Shown here: piece by piece, positions 7,625-16,005 of the stretch
Layout of the letters: each line of letters opens with the position of its first letter
Numbering within the stretch: position 1 is the first letter of the stretch
From: Streptomyces scabiei 87.22
GTDB lineage: Bacteria > Actinomycetota > Actinomycetes > Streptomycetales > Streptomycetaceae
Reading direction: 5' to 3'
Assembly (NCBI RefSeq): GCF_000091305.1
Contig: NC_013929.1
Coordinates: 5,766,001 to 5,830,000 of the forward strand
Length of the DNA: 64,000 nucleotides
Translations under genes and position numbers: made by a program
Notes under the pieces: model-generated
Told to the model about the DNA's origin: nothing
Databases searched by the model: none
What the model saw: the letters and a program-made list of their open reading frames with translations, nothing else

Positions 7625-9289
7625 GTGATCGGTGAGGTGGAGGGACGCGCGGACCTGGGACGGGAGGCGTGGGGGACCGTCCCCGGGCTGGTCCGCTCGG
7701 CGGCCCGGCGGTTCGGCGGGGACGAGGCCGTCGTCGACGGGCGTACGCGGGTGACGTACGCGGAGCTCGGCGCGCGGGTGGAACGCGCGGCGGCCGCGTG
7801 CGTCGCGAACGGCGTCCGGACCGGCGACCGGGTCGCCCTCTGGGCGCCGAACTCCCTCGACTGGATCGTCTCCGCGCTCGGCGCGGTCTCGGCGGGCGCG
7901 GTGCTCGTCCCGCTGAACACCCGCTTCAAGGGCGGCGAGGCGGCGGACGTGCTGGCGCGCAGCCGGGCAAGGCTGCTGTTCGTCACCGGGACGTTCCTCG
8001 GGACGTCGTACGTGGCCTCGCTGCGGCGGGCCGCCGGCGCGGACGGCGGGCGGCTGCGGGCGCGGGGCGCCGGGAGCGTGTGCGAGCGGCCGGGACCGCT
8101 GCCCGCACTCCCGCACCTGGAACAGGTGGTGGTGCTGGCCGACGACGCGCCCGCCGACTTCCGCACCTGGAAGGACTTCCTCGCGAGCGGCGACGGGGTG
8201 GGGGAGCGGGCGGTGCGGGAGCGGGCGGAGGCACTGACCGGGGACTCCCCGTCCGACATCGTCTTCACCTCCGGCACCACGGGCCGGTCCAAGGGCGTGG
8301 TGATCAGCCACGCGCAGACCCTGCGGGCGTACGAGGTGTGGAGCGAGCTGGCCGGGCTGCGCCGCGGCGACCGCTACCTCATCGTGAACCCCTTCTTCCA
8401 CACCTTCGGCTACAAGGCGGGCGTGATCGCCTGCCTCATGCGGGGCGCGACGATGATCCCGCAGCCGGTGTTCAACGTGGAGACGGCGATGGCCAACGTG
8501 GCGGCGGAACGCGTCACCGTCCTGCCCGGCCCGCCCACCCTCCACCAGTCCCTCCTGGACCACCCCGCCCGCGACGACTACGACCTCGGCTCCCTGCGCC
8601 TCGTGGTGACCGGCGCCGCGGTGGTGCCGCTGCGTCTGGTCGAACGGCTGCGGGCGGAGCTGCGCGTGGACACCGTCCTGACGGCGTACGGCCTGTCCGA
8701 GGCGTCCGGCATCGTCACGATGTGCCGGCGTGGCGACGAGCCGTCGGTGATCGCCTCGACGTCCGGGCGGGCGATACCGGGGACGGAGGTGCGGGTCGTG
8801 GACCCGCTGGGGTCCGCCCTGCCCGCGGGCTCGCCGGGCGAGGTGCTCGTCCGCGGCTTCAACGTCATGCGTGGCTACTTCGAGGACCCGGCCGAGACCG
8901 CCCGTGCGGTCACCTCCGACGGCTGGCTCCGCACCGGTGACGTAGGTGTCCTCGACGAGGCGGGCAACCTCCGGATCACCGACCGCATCAAGGACATGTT
9001 CATCGTCGGCGGCTTCAACGCGTACCCGGCGGAGATCGAGCAGCTCCTCGGCCTCCACCCGGACGTGGCCGACGTGGCGGTCGTCGGCGTCCCCGACACC
9101 CGCCTCGGCGAGGTCGGCAGGGCCTACGTCGTACGCCGCCCCGGCTCCCACGTCACCGCCGACGACCTCATCGCCTGGTCCCGGCGCGAGATGGCCAACT
9201 ACAAGGTGCCGAGATCGGTGGAGTTCATGAGGGAACTGCCGCGGAACGCGAGCGGGAAGGTGGTGAAGGGGGAGCTGCGGGGGCGGTGA
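7625..9289 (+). CDS. FadD3-family acyl-CoA ligase (AMP-forming)
   Basis: This 554-residue adenylate-forming enzyme would activate a carboxylic acid to its CoA thioester, entering the pathway of the neighbouring CoA enzymes. The P-loop-like motif FTSGTTGRSKG is at about 214-224, TAYGLSEAS at about 354-362, the WLRTGDVG hinge aspartate follows, and the catalytic lysine lies in NASGKVVKGEL near the C-terminus (about 545). The protein resembles the FadD3 group, whose mycobacterial member activates a steroid C/D-ring propionate, but substrate cannot be read from sequence. The GTG start has GGAGG seven bases upstream. It is divergent from the thiolase unit across two shared operators. Confidence 0.9.
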   Translation: MIGEVEGRADLGREAWGTVPGLVRSAARRFGGDEAVVDGRTRVTYAELGARVERAAAACVANGVRTGDRVALWAPNSLDWIVSALGAVSAGAVLVPLNTRFKGGEAADVLARSRARLLFVTGTFLGTSYVASLRRAAGADGGRLRARGAGSVCERPGPLPALPHLEQVVVLADDAPADFRTWKDFLASGDGVGERAVRERAEALTGDSPSDIVFTSGTTGRSKGVVISHAQTLRAYEVWSELAGLRRGDRYLIVNPFFHTFGYKAGVIACLMRGATMIPQPVFNVETAMANVAAERVTVLPGPPTLHQSLLDHPARDDYDLGSLRLVVTGAAVVPLRLVERLRAELRVDTVLTAYGLSEASGIVTMCRRGDEPSVIASTSGRAIPGTEVRVVDPLGSALPAGSPGEVLVRGFNVMRGYFEDPAETARAVTSDGWLRTGDVGVLDEAGNLRITDRIKDMFIVGGFNAYPAEIEQLLGLHPDVADVAVVGVPDTRLGEVGRAYVVRRPGSHVTADDLIAWSRREMANYKVPRSVEFMRELPRNASGKVVKGELRGR

Positions 9290-9351
9290 GGGGTGGGCGG
9301 CGCGGGATCGTCCGCCTGCGCCCGCGCCTGCGCCCGTACGCGGCCGGCCTG

Positions 9352-9753
9352 CTACCGGTCGGCCGCCGTCCGTTCGGTCGGCTCCTGGCCGGGCGGTTCC
9401 TGATCGAGCGATCTCAGGGCCGTCGCGTGCAGGTCGCGGATCTCGTGCATCGCCTCGCGCCAGGCAGGGTCGTCGTGGCCGACGGTGCGGGCCGTGTGCT
9501 CCGCGGTGTGCAGGCGGGCGGCCGTGGCGGGGTGCCGGGCGATCTCGACGGTGACGGCCCAGGTTTCGAGGAAGCGCGTGATCGGGCCCAGGCTGCCCGT
9601 GCGGGCGGCCAGGGTGATGGCCTCGTCCTTCTGCCGGTCCATCTCGCCCAGGCGGTGCGGCGCGACCCGCGCCAGGGCCGCGCGCAGCGCGGGCGGGGTC
9701 CTCTCCGGCCGGGGCACGACGGGCGTGCCCGGCCCGGCAGGCGCTGTGATCAT
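9352..9753 (-). CDS. DUF6247 family protein
   Basis: This 133-residue protein has an N-terminal PERTPPALRAALARVAPHRL segment, an all-helical middle (FLETWAVTVEIARHPATAARL) and a charged tail. This pattern matches the DUF6247 family as I remember it: small helical proteins, often near toxin-like genes, function unknown. ATG at 9753 follows GGGAGGGACGAGG. It lies just downstream of afsS, separated from it by a strong hairpin (9791-9827), and is convergent with the acyl-CoA ligase. Confidence 0.7.
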   Translation of the reverse strand: MITAPAGPGTPVVPRPERTPPALRAALARVAPHRLGEMDRQKDEAITLAARTGSLGPITRFLETWAVTVEIARHPATAARLHTAEHTARTVGHDDPAWREAMHEIRDLHATALRSLDQEPPGQEPTERTAADR

Positions 9754-9790
9754 CCTCGTCCCTCCCTGAGCACCGCCCCCGGACACACCT

Positions 9791-9827
9791 CGGCCGCGGT
9801 GGCTCCCCCTCCGCGCCACCGCGGCCG
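9791..9827 (-). terminator. Intrinsic terminator hairpin downstream of afsS
   Basis: Perfect 12-bp arms CGGCCGCGGTGG / CCACCGCGGCCG enclose a 13-base loop, 21 bases after the afsS stop. There is no U-tract, as is usual in Streptomyces. Confidence 0.75.
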
Positions 9828-9847
9828 ATCCCCCGTCAGGAGAAGGT

Positions 9848-10066
9848 CTACTTGCCGCCCAGGTCCAGAGCCGGCGGGGCGGGCATGTGGCTGTCCTTGG
9901 TGGTGATGGTGTCGTCGGCGGGCGGGGCGGGCATGTGGCTGTCCTGCGGGGTGGCGAGGCCGCCACCCTCCTTCGGCGGGGCGGGCATGTGGCTGTCGAG
10001 GGTCCTGATCTCCTCGGCCGCCGTGCCCGCCGTGCTCGCGTCCTGCTTCGTCTTCTTGGTGCTCAT
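9848..10066 (-). CDS. afsS: AfsS (sigma-like protein), regulator of antibiotic production
   Basis: This 72-residue peptide is dominated by three identical DSHMPAPP repeats (about residues 24-31, 42-49 and 57-64) joined by acidic/Thr linkers (PKEGGGLATPQ, ADDTITTK). S. coelicolor AfsS (AfsR2 in S. lividans) is about 63 residues, carries three T-x-DNHMP-type repeats and is annotated 'sigma-like'. It acts downstream of phosphorylated AfsR to raise actinorhodin and undecylprodigiosin production. It sits immediately downstream of afsR on the same strand, as in S. coelicolor. Here the second residue of each repeat is Ser rather than the Asn I remember. ATG at 10066 follows GGGGGT; an in-frame upstream start at 10096 lacks support. 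The mechanism of AfsS is unsolved. Confidence 0.88.
   Translation of the reverse strand: MSTKKTKQDASTAGTAAEEIRTLDSHMPAPPKEGGGLATPQDSHMPAPPADDTITTKDSHMPAPPALDLGGK
9873..9998 (-). repeat. Three identical 23-bp direct repeats encoding the AfsS DSHMPAPP units
   Basis: Identical 23-bp copies lie at 9873-9895, 9921-9943 and 9976-9998, with different spacers (25 and 32 bases). Identity at third codon positions suggests recent duplication or gene conversion. Confidence 0.92.
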
Positions 10067-10101
10067 TGCTGGTACCCCCATGAGATTGTCAAGCATTGGG
10101 C

Positions 10102-10149
10102 GGAACGCCCGTTCGGTAACTCCCCCGAGGGTCGCCGAACGGGCGTTCC
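10102..10149 (-). promoter_or_regulatory. Long perfect inverted repeat in the afsS leader
   Basis: Fifteen-base arms GGAACGCCCGTTCGG (10102-10116) and CCGAACGGGCGTTCC (10135-10149) flank an 18-base loop, 36 bases upstream of the afsS start codon. It could end the afsR transcript, attenuate afsS, or bind a protein as DNA. No U-tract follows on either strand. Confidence 0.7.
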
Positions 10150-10236
10150 CGGGGCGCTCACCCTATGGGTGAGGCCCACGAGACCCGCCTGCCCCCCGAC
10201 GCGACGGATCGATGAATCGAAGAGTGGCAGCTGCTC

Positions 10237-10254
10237 ATAAACGTTCGATGAACG
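10237..10254 (-). promoter_or_regulatory. Probable AfsR (SARP) binding site upstream of afsS
   Basis: On the minus strand the heptamers CGTTCAT (10254-10248) and CGTTTAT (10243-10237) are direct repeats 11 bp apart, the spacing SARP regulators use. AfsR is known to bind such repeats over the afsS -35 region. The pair begins 16 bases after the afsR stop codon and about 170 bases before the afsS start. Confidence 0.6.
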
Positions 10255-10269
10255 CGCGGACGATCACGA

Positions 10270-13200
10270 TCAGGCCGCCGCGAACGGACGCAGGAGCGCC
10301 CTCAGTTCCGCAGCCTCGGGCGCACGGGACGCTTCGTAGATCGCCAGAGCCTCCCGCCAGCACGCTCGCGCGCGGTCGGCCTGCCCGAGGCTGTCGAGTG
10401 AACGGCCGAGCAGGGTCAGGATGTTGGCGCGCATCCATTCACCGCCGATGCACCCGGTCGTCAGCGCCTGCTCGGCGTGCTGCGCGGCCTGGGCCGGCCT
10501 ACGGGCAGAGAGGTGTACCTGGGCGATACGGAAGTGGGTCGCGCCTTCCCACAATCGCTGGCGATTCTGCACGAACATACCGAGCGCCTGTGCGAGTTGC
10601 TCCAGGGCCTCGCCCTTGCGGTCGGCATGACTCAGCGCGATGCCGAGGGCGTACCGCGCGTTGGCCAGCCGGAAGGTGAGCCCCAGCTCGTCGTAGATGG
10701 CGATGCCCTGGCGGACCAGGTCGATGGCCACGGCCGTACGGCCGAGCGAGACGAGCACGCGCGAGAGGTTGCACAGCGCGCTGGCCTCGCCCGGCCGGTT
10801 GCCGTCGGCACGGAACGCCTTGATCGCTTCGAGAAGATGCGCCTCGCTGACGGTGCGCTGATTACGGCAGTTGGCGATGATCCCCTGCTCGTTCTGGGCG
10901 TTGCCGCACGTCCAGGGGTCACCTGTCCGCCGTCCCAGTTCGATCGCGCGCTCCGCTTCCGGATGCGCCTCGTCGAACCGCCCGGCGCGGCTGAGAACCT
11001 GGGCCAGGGTCGTACGGGCGCGCCCCTCCGCATGGGCGTCCCCCAACGCGGCCGCCGCGTCCCGCGCGGCGACGGTCGCCGTTTCGTAGCGGAGCGAACT
11101 CGCCCCCGACTCCGCCAGATCCTTCGACGCCAGAAGGAGATCGACACTGCGGCGCAGGGTGTCGGAGCCCAGCGACTGCTGGACGCACGCCAGGATGGAG
11201 GCCGCTTCCGAATGCAGCCAGTCGAGTGCCTTCATGTCGTCACTGAACTCGTGGCCCGCCCGCTCCGTCGCCTCCAGGTGGTCCACCGTCCGGTCCCCCG
11301 GCCGCTCGATCGCGTACACCCGCGTCGCCGTCGCCAGATAGAAGTCCAGCAGCCGGGACATCGCCGCGCTCCCCACGCTCGGCGGCTGTTCGTCGCGTTC
11401 GGCGCATGCACGCGCGTAGAGGCGGACGAGGTCGTGGAAGCGGTAGCGGCCGGGGGCGGCGGATTCCAGGAGGGACGTGTCGACGAGGATCTCCAGCAGG
11501 TCCTCGGTCTCCTCCGGCGGCAGGTCCAGCACGGCGGCCGCCGCGGCCAGCGAGATGTCCGGGCCGTCCGCGAGGCCGAGGAGGCGGAAGGCGCGGGCCT
11601 GGGCGGGCTCCAGCTGGCCGTAGCCCAGCTCGAAGGTGGCCTTCACCGCCAGGTCACCGGCCTGAAGCTCGTCCAGCCGGCGCCGCTCGTCGGCGAGTTT
11701 GGCGGCGAGGACGGACACCGTCCACGTTCTGCGCGCCGCCAGCCGTGACGCGGCGATACGGATGGCGAGCGGCAGGAAGCCGCAGGCCGCGACGACGTCG
11801 AGCGCGGCCTTGCGCTCCGCCGCGACGCGCTCCTCGCCGACGATCCTCGTGAAGAGCTGCAGGGCCTCGTCCGGCGACATCACGTCGAGGTCGACGAGGT
11901 GGGCGCCGGCCAGGTCCACCATCCGCACCCGGGCGGTGACCAGGGCCGCGCAGCCCGCCGTGCCGGGCAGCAGCGGCCGTACCTGGGCCGCGTCCCGCGC
12001 GTTGTCGAGCAGCACCAGGACCCGGCGGCCGTCCAGGACCGACCGGTACAGCGCGGCCCGCTCCTCCAGGGAGTCCGGGATCGCGGAGTCGGCCGTGCCG
12101 AGCGCGCGCAGGAACGAGCCGAGGACCGTCTCCGGCTCGGCGGGCCGGGCGCCGGCGCCCTGGAGGTCGACGTACAGCTGCCCGTCGGGGAAGGACGACC
12201 GGGCCTGGTGGGCCACGTGCACGGCGAGTGTCGTCTTGCCGACGCCGCCGATACCCGCCAGCGCGGACACCGACATCACCTGGCCCTCGGCGCCGGACGC
12301 CTCCGCCAGCACCTCGCTCAGATCCTTCACGAACGCGGCGCGGCCGGTGAAGTCGGGCACGGTGGCGGGCAGTTGGGCGGGCCGGACCGGGGTCGCGGAG
12401 GTCTCGGCCGCGAGAGGCGCGGAGGGCTCCGCGAGGCCCGGGTCCGCCTGGAGGATGCGCTGCTGCAGCTCCCGCAGACCCGGGCGGGGGTCCACGCCCA
12501 GTTCGTCGGCGAGCAGGCGGCGGGTGTCGGCGTACACCGCGAGGGCCTCGGCCTGCCGTCCGCTGCGGTACAGCGCCAGCATCAGCAGTTCGCGCAGTCG
12601 CTCGCGCAAAGGATGGGCAGCGGTGAGGGCGGTCAGCTCGGAGACCGCCTCCGCGTGGCAGCCCTGCTCCAGGTCCATGTCGAGGCGGGACTCGGCGAGT
12701 TGGAGACGCCACTCCTCCAGACGGGCGCGCTGGGTCTCCGCGTACGGTCCCGGCACGCTCGCCAGGACTTCGCCGTCCCACAGTCCCAGCGCCCTGTTCA
12801 GCAGCTCGCGGGCCCGGAGCAGATCGCCGGAGCTCCGGGCCTTCTCGGCGTCGGCGGCCAGTTCCTGGGCCGCGGCCAGGTCCAGCGCGCCGCCGGGCAG
12901 CCCGCGGACCGCGTAGCCGCCGGACTCGCTGACCAGCACCCCGGGCAGCACCTTGCGCAGCCGCGAGGCGTACGTCCGCACCGCCGCCAGCGCCTGCGAG
13001 GGCGGGTCGTCGCCCCACAGGGCGTCGATCAGCTCGTGCGCGGTGGCCGTGCGGCCCTCGCGCAGCAACAGTGCGGCCAGCAGGGCCCGTTGCTGGGGCG
13101 AACCGGTGGCGAGGGATTCGGTGCCGCGCCAGGCCCGTACGGGTCCGAGCACGGCGAAGCGCAGGTCGGCCGGCGGCTGGGGGGCCGGTTCCGGAACCGT

Positions 13201-13272
13201 TGCGTCCACGGCAGCCCTCTGCTCCGGCACGCGCGGCACACCGCTCTGCGGCACTCCCGGTTCACCACCCAT
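10270..13272 (-). CDS. afsR: AfsR, SARP-family transcriptional regulator with NB-ARC ATPase and TPR domains
   Basis: This 1000-residue protein has a winged-helix SARP DNA-binding domain (about 38-130, RFAVLGPVRAWRG ... SPQQRALLAALLL), a bacterial transcriptional activator domain (about 135-285), an NB-ARC ATPase (about 330-590; Walker A GIGGVGKTT near 338-346, Walker B-like VLVLLDNA) and C-terminal TPRs (about 680-1000). S. coelicolor AfsR is 993 residues with the same order; it is phosphorylated by AfsK, hydrolyses ATP and recruits RNA polymerase to afsS. ATG at 13272 has GGGAG nearby; the 31 upstream in-frame residues lack a ribosome site. It is divergent from the amidohydrolase and has afsS directly downstream. 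Confidence 0.9.
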   Translation of the reverse strand: MGGEPGVPQSGVPRVPEQRAAVDATVPEPAPQPPADLRFAVLGPVRAWRGTESLATGSPQQRALLAALLLREGRTATAHELIDALWGDDPPSQALAAVRTYASRLRKVLPGVLVSESGGYAVRGLPGGALDLAAAQELAADAEKARSSGDLLRARELLNRALGLWDGEVLASVPGPYAETQRARLEEWRLQLAESRLDMDLEQGCHAEAVSELTALTAAHPLRERLRELLMLALYRSGRQAEALAVYADTRRLLADELGVDPRPGLRELQQRILQADPGLAEPSAPLAAETSATPVRPAQLPATVPDFTGRAAFVKDLSEVLAEASGAEGQVMSVSALAGIGGVGKTTLAVHVAHQARSSFPDGQLYVDLQGAGARPAEPETVLGSFLRALGTADSAIPDSLEERAALYRSVLDGRRVLVLLDNARDAAQVRPLLPGTAGCAALVTARVRMVDLAGAHLVDLDVMSPDEALQLFTRIVGEERVAAERKAALDVVAACGFLPLAIRIAASRLAARRTWTVSVLAAKLADERRRLDELQAGDLAVKATFELGYGQLEPAQARAFRLLGLADGPDISLAAAAAVLDLPPEETEDLLEILVDTSLLESAAPGRYRFHDLVRLYARACAERDEQPPSVGSAAMSRLLDFYLATATRVYAIERPGDRTVDHLEATERAGHEFSDDMKALDWLHSEAASILACVQQSLGSDTLRRSVDLLLASKDLAESGASSLRYETATVAARDAAAALGDAHAEGRARTTLAQVLSRAGRFDEAHPEAERAIELGRRTGDPWTCGNAQNEQGIIANCRNQRTVSEAHLLEAIKAFRADGNRPGEASALCNLSRVLVSLGRTAVAIDLVRQGIAIYDELGLTFRLANARYALGIALSHADRKGEALEQLAQALGMFVQNRQRLWEGATHFRIAQVHLSARRPAQAAQHAEQALTTGCIGGEWMRANILTLLGRSLDSLGQADRARACWREALAIYEASRAPEAAELRALLRPFAAA

Positions 13273-13401
13273 CGACGTCTCCCAAGCCTCCTTGGTGCAC
13301 GAGCCAGTTTGCCTTGCCCATGGCGGATCCGTCAGCCGTGGGAGGGCTCGATCACAGGGAGCCACCGGCGTGTCACCAGCTCCACGCGGGCGAACGAGTT
13401 A

Positions 13402-13430
13402 CTGACGGGTCGTCAGATCAGCGCTACCGT
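13402..13430 (+). promoter_or_regulatory. Operator copy 3 within the leaderless promoter of the amidohydrolase operon
   Basis: CTGACGGGTCGTCAG (13402-13416) is the palindrome. Its CTGACG half is a -35 box 17 bases from TACCGT (13425-13430), and the ATG at 13438 is 7 bases further, where transcription should start. The mRNA is therefore probably leaderless and repressible. Confidence 0.7.
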
Positions 13431-13437
13431 GGCGGAC

Positions 13438-14712
13438 ATGGACACCTTGGAGACGAGCGCCACGGATCCCGCCACCGCCCCCGCCCCGTTCCCGAAGATC
13501 ATCTCCGTCGACGACCACACGGTGGAGCCGCCGAACGTCTGGCAGGACAGGCTCCCGAAGAAGTACCTGGACACGGCCCCCCGGATCGTCCGCGCGCCGC
13601 TGAAGGAGATGACGTTCCTCGGCGGCCGCTTCAAGCCCGTGATGGGCGCTCCCGGAGACGACGGCCCGATCGGCGACTGGTGGGTCTACGAGGACCTGCA
13701 CCGCCCGCTGACCCGCCTCGACACCGCCGTCGGCTACTCCAGGGACGAGATCAAGCTGGAGATCATCACCTACGAGCAGATGCGCCCCGGCTCGTACGAC
13801 GTCCCGCAGCGCCTCGCGGACATGGACGTCAACCACGTCCAGTCGGCCCTCTGCTTCCCGACCTTCCCGCGCTTCTGCGGCCAGACGTTCACCGAGGCGG
13901 CCGACCGCGAACTGGGGCTGCTGGGCGTGCGGGCCTACAACGACTGGATGGTGGAGGAGTGGTGCGGCCCCGACGCCCGGGGCCGGCTGATCCCGCTGAC
14001 CCTCATCCCGCTGTGGGACGCGGAGCTGGCGGCGGCGGAGGTGCGCCGGAACGCGGCGCGCGGCGTGCGGGCCGTGGCCTTCTCCGAGATACCCCCGCAC
14101 CTCGGTCTGCCCTCCGTCCACACCGACGACTGGGACCCCTTCCTCGCCGCCTGCGACGAGACCGGCACGGTCGTGGCGATGCACATCGGCTCGTCGAGCC
14201 GGATGCCGTCGACCTCCGCCGACGCGCCGCCCGCCGTCGGCTCCACGATCACCTTCGCCAACTGCTGCTTCTCGATGGTCGACTGGCTGATGAGCGGCAA
14301 GTTCGAACGCTTCCCCAACCTCCGGGTGATGTACGCCGAGGGCCAGATCGGCTGGATCCCCTACATCCTGGAGCGCGCCGACGTGGTGTGGGAGGAGAAC
14401 CGGGGCTGGGGCGGGGTGGCCGACAAGGTCCACCGGCCGCCGTCGGAACTCTTCGCCGACCACGTCTACGGCTGCTTCTTCGACGACGCGTTCGGGCTGA
14501 AGAACATCGACGCGATAGGCGTCGGCAACGTGCTGTACGAGACCGACTACCCCCACTCCGACTCCACCTGGCCCGAGTCGCGGCAGGTCGGCGAGGCGCA
14601 GATGGGCCACCTGGACCCCGACGTCGTGGACCGCATCGTGCGCCGGAACGCGATCGAACTGCTGGGCCTGACGAAGGAGGGGCTGTGGGCGGGGCCGGGG
14701 AGCGCGAGGTGA
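13438..14712 (+). CDS. Amidohydrolase family protein (ACMSD-like, PF04909 type)
   Basis: This 424-residue TIM-barrel metal hydrolase has the metal motif D25-x-H27 (SVDDHTVEPP), a His in MHIGSS at about 249, and a C-terminal metal Asp in YETDYPHSDS at about 370. This subfamily contains decarboxylases and C-C or ring-opening hydrolases more often than true amidases, and is frequent in catabolic clusters with LLM oxidoreductases and CoA enzymes. No ribosome site precedes the ATG; the promoter spacing predicts a leaderless transcript. The stop overlaps the next gene by 4 bases (GTGA). It is under operator copy 3. The substrate is unknown. Confidence 0.87.
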   Translation: MDTLETSATDPATAPAPFPKIISVDDHTVEPPNVWQDRLPKKYLDTAPRIVRAPLKEMTFLGGRFKPVMGAPGDDGPIGDWWVYEDLHRPLTRLDTAVGYSRDEIKLEIITYEQMRPGSYDVPQRLADMDVNHVQSALCFPTFPRFCGQTFTEAADRELGLLGVRAYNDWMVEEWCGPDARGRLIPLTLIPLWDAELAAAEVRRNAARGVRAVAFSEIPPHLGLPSVHTDDWDPFLAACDETGTVVAMHIGSSSRMPSTSADAPPAVGSTITFANCCFSMVDWLMSGKFERFPNLRVMYAEGQIGWIPYILERADVVWEENRGWGGVADKVHRPPSELFADHVYGCFFDDAFGLKNIDAIGVGNVLYETDYPHSDSTWPESRQVGEAQMGHLDPDVVDRIVRRNAIELLGLTKEGLWAGPGSAR

Positions 14713-15692
14713 GCGCCGCCGGGGAAGGGCGGCCGGACGGGTCCGGCGCCGGGCTCGCCTACGGGTTGCAGCTGCCGGTCCAGTCGCAGAGCACCCTCTA
14801 CGCCGAGCCCTGGGAGGCGGACGCCGGACCGGAGGACCTGGCGGAGATCGCGCGCGCCGCCGACCGGGCCGGGTTCGCGTACATCGCCGCCTGCGACCAC
14901 GTGGCCGTACCGCGCCGCCTCGCGCCCGCGATGAGCACGGTCTGGTACGACCCCGTCGCCACGCTCGCCTACCTGGCCGCCGTCACCGAACGGGTCCGGC
15001 TGCTCAGCCATGTCGCGGTGGTCGGCCTGCGCCACCCGCTCCTGACGGCCAAGCAGTACGCCACTCTCGACCACCTCTCCGGAGGCCGGCTGGTCCTCGG
15101 CGTGGGCGCCGGTCACGTACGCGAGGAGTTCGAGGCGCTGGGAGTGGACTTCGAACGCCGGGGCGCGGTCCTGGACGAGTGCGTGGACGCCCTGCGCGCG
15201 GCCCTCGGCCCGGACGAGTTCCCCTCCCACCACGGCAAGCTCTACGACTTCGAGGACCTGGGCCAGCGCCCGCGACCCGCCCAGGCCCGCGTCCCGGTGT
15301 GGGTCGGCGGTTCGTCCCCCGCCGCCGTCCGCCGGGCCGCCGTACGGGGCGACGGCTGGCTCCCCCAGGGCGACCCCCGCGACCGCCTCCCGGCCCAGAT
15401 CGCCCGCCTGCGCCGCCTGCGGGAGGAGGCCGGCGTCACCACCCCGCTCACCATCGGCGCGATCACCGAGCCGCTGTACATGGGCACCCCGTCCTGGGAG
15501 GTCGGCCGCCGCACCCTCACGGGCGGCCCGGCCGCCCTCGCCGACTCCCTGCGCGCGTACGGGGCGATGGGGGTGAACCAGATCCAGGTGCGCTTCCGGA
15601 GCCGGGGGGTGAGTGAACTCGTGGACCAGGTGGGGGTGTTCGGGGCCGAGGTGGGGCCGTTGCTACAGGAGGACTCTGCGAGGACCTCGTGA
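14709..15692 (+). CDS. LLM-class F420-dependent oxidoreductase
   Basis: This 327-residue (alpha/beta)8 luciferase-like protein has FAYIAACDHVAVPRR near the N-terminus, TAKQYATLDHLSGGRLVLGVG in the cofactor region and PVWVGGSSPAAVRRAA in the C-terminal half. This pattern fits the F420-using LLM group (hydride transfer to or from F420). GTG at 14709 is preferred because it overlaps the amidohydrolase stop (GTGA) and follows GGGGAG; GTG at 14685 is an alternative. It forms a two-gene operon with the amidohydrolase, so it likely oxidises or reduces the precursor or product of that hydrolase. Confidence 0.85.
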   Translation: MSAAGEGRPDGSGAGLAYGLQLPVQSQSTLYAEPWEADAGPEDLAEIARAADRAGFAYIAACDHVAVPRRLAPAMSTVWYDPVATLAYLAAVTERVRLLSHVAVVGLRHPLLTAKQYATLDHLSGGRLVLGVGAGHVREEFEALGVDFERRGAVLDECVDALRAALGPDEFPSHHGKLYDFEDLGQRPRPAQARVPVWVGGSSPAAVRRAAVRGDGWLPQGDPRDRLPAQIARLRRLREEAGVTTPLTIGAITEPLYMGTPSWEVGRRTLTGGPAALADSLRAYGAMGVNQIQVRFRSRGVSELVDQVGVFGAEVGPLLQEDSARTS

Positions 15693-15728
15693 GGTCTGCC
15701 GATGGTGATCGGCGAGACAGGGGTAACT

Positions 15729-15745
15729 TGCTACCTCTGGTAGCA
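15729..15745. promoter_or_regulatory. Palindrome at the VapBC promoter, likely autoregulatory operator
   Basis: TGCTACCTCTGGTAGCA has perfect 7-bp arms around TCT and overlaps the candidate -10 box TAGCAT (15741-15746). A further GGTAGC half-site lies in the first antitoxin codons (15760-15765). Confidence 0.65.
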
Positions 15746-15753
15746 TGTGGCGT

Positions 15754-16005
15754 ATGAGTGGTAGCAAGAAATATTCTGTCAGTCTTCCCGAGGGTCTGGC
15801 CGAGGCTGTGCGCGCACAGGTGGGTCCCGGGGGCTTCTCGGCCTATGTGGCCGAAGCGCTGGAGCAGCGTGTGGCCATGGACAAGCTGCATGACATCGTC
15901 ACCGACTTCGAGACCGACAATGACCCGCTGTCGCGGGAAGAAGTCGAATCGGCTCGGGCTGTGCTGCGCCATGATCGGCGTGACACGGGCGGTGCCGCCG
16001 CCTGA
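15754..16005 (+). CDS. Antitoxin, VapB-like (probable ribbon-helix-helix)
   Basis: This 83-residue protein begins KKYSVSLPEGLAEAVRAQVG, a strand followed by a helix as in ribbon-helix-helix DNA-binding antitoxins, then SAYVAEALEQRV and an acidic tail that would wrap the toxin. The start at 15754 rather than 15745 is chosen because TAGCAT (15741-15746) places transcription initiation at this ATG; no ribosome site exists for either, so a leaderless message is likely. The stop overlaps the toxin start by one base (TGATG). The pair should bind the palindrome at 15729-15745 and repress itself. Confidence 0.82.
   Translation: MSGSKKYSVSLPEGLAEAVRAQVGPGGFSAYVAEALEQRVAMDKLHDIVTDFETDNDPLSREEVESARAVLRHDRRDTGGAAA

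Noticed and set aside
9873..9998. Three regularly spaced 23-bp repeats considered as a CRISPR array
   Set aside because: They lie inside afsS, encode in-frame DSHMPAPP units and have spacers of different length that are themselves coding.
9848..10066. AfsS repeats considered as a multi-core RiPP precursor
   Set aside because: No modification enzyme or peptidase is adjacent, and the position after afsR plus the HMP repeats identify AfsS.
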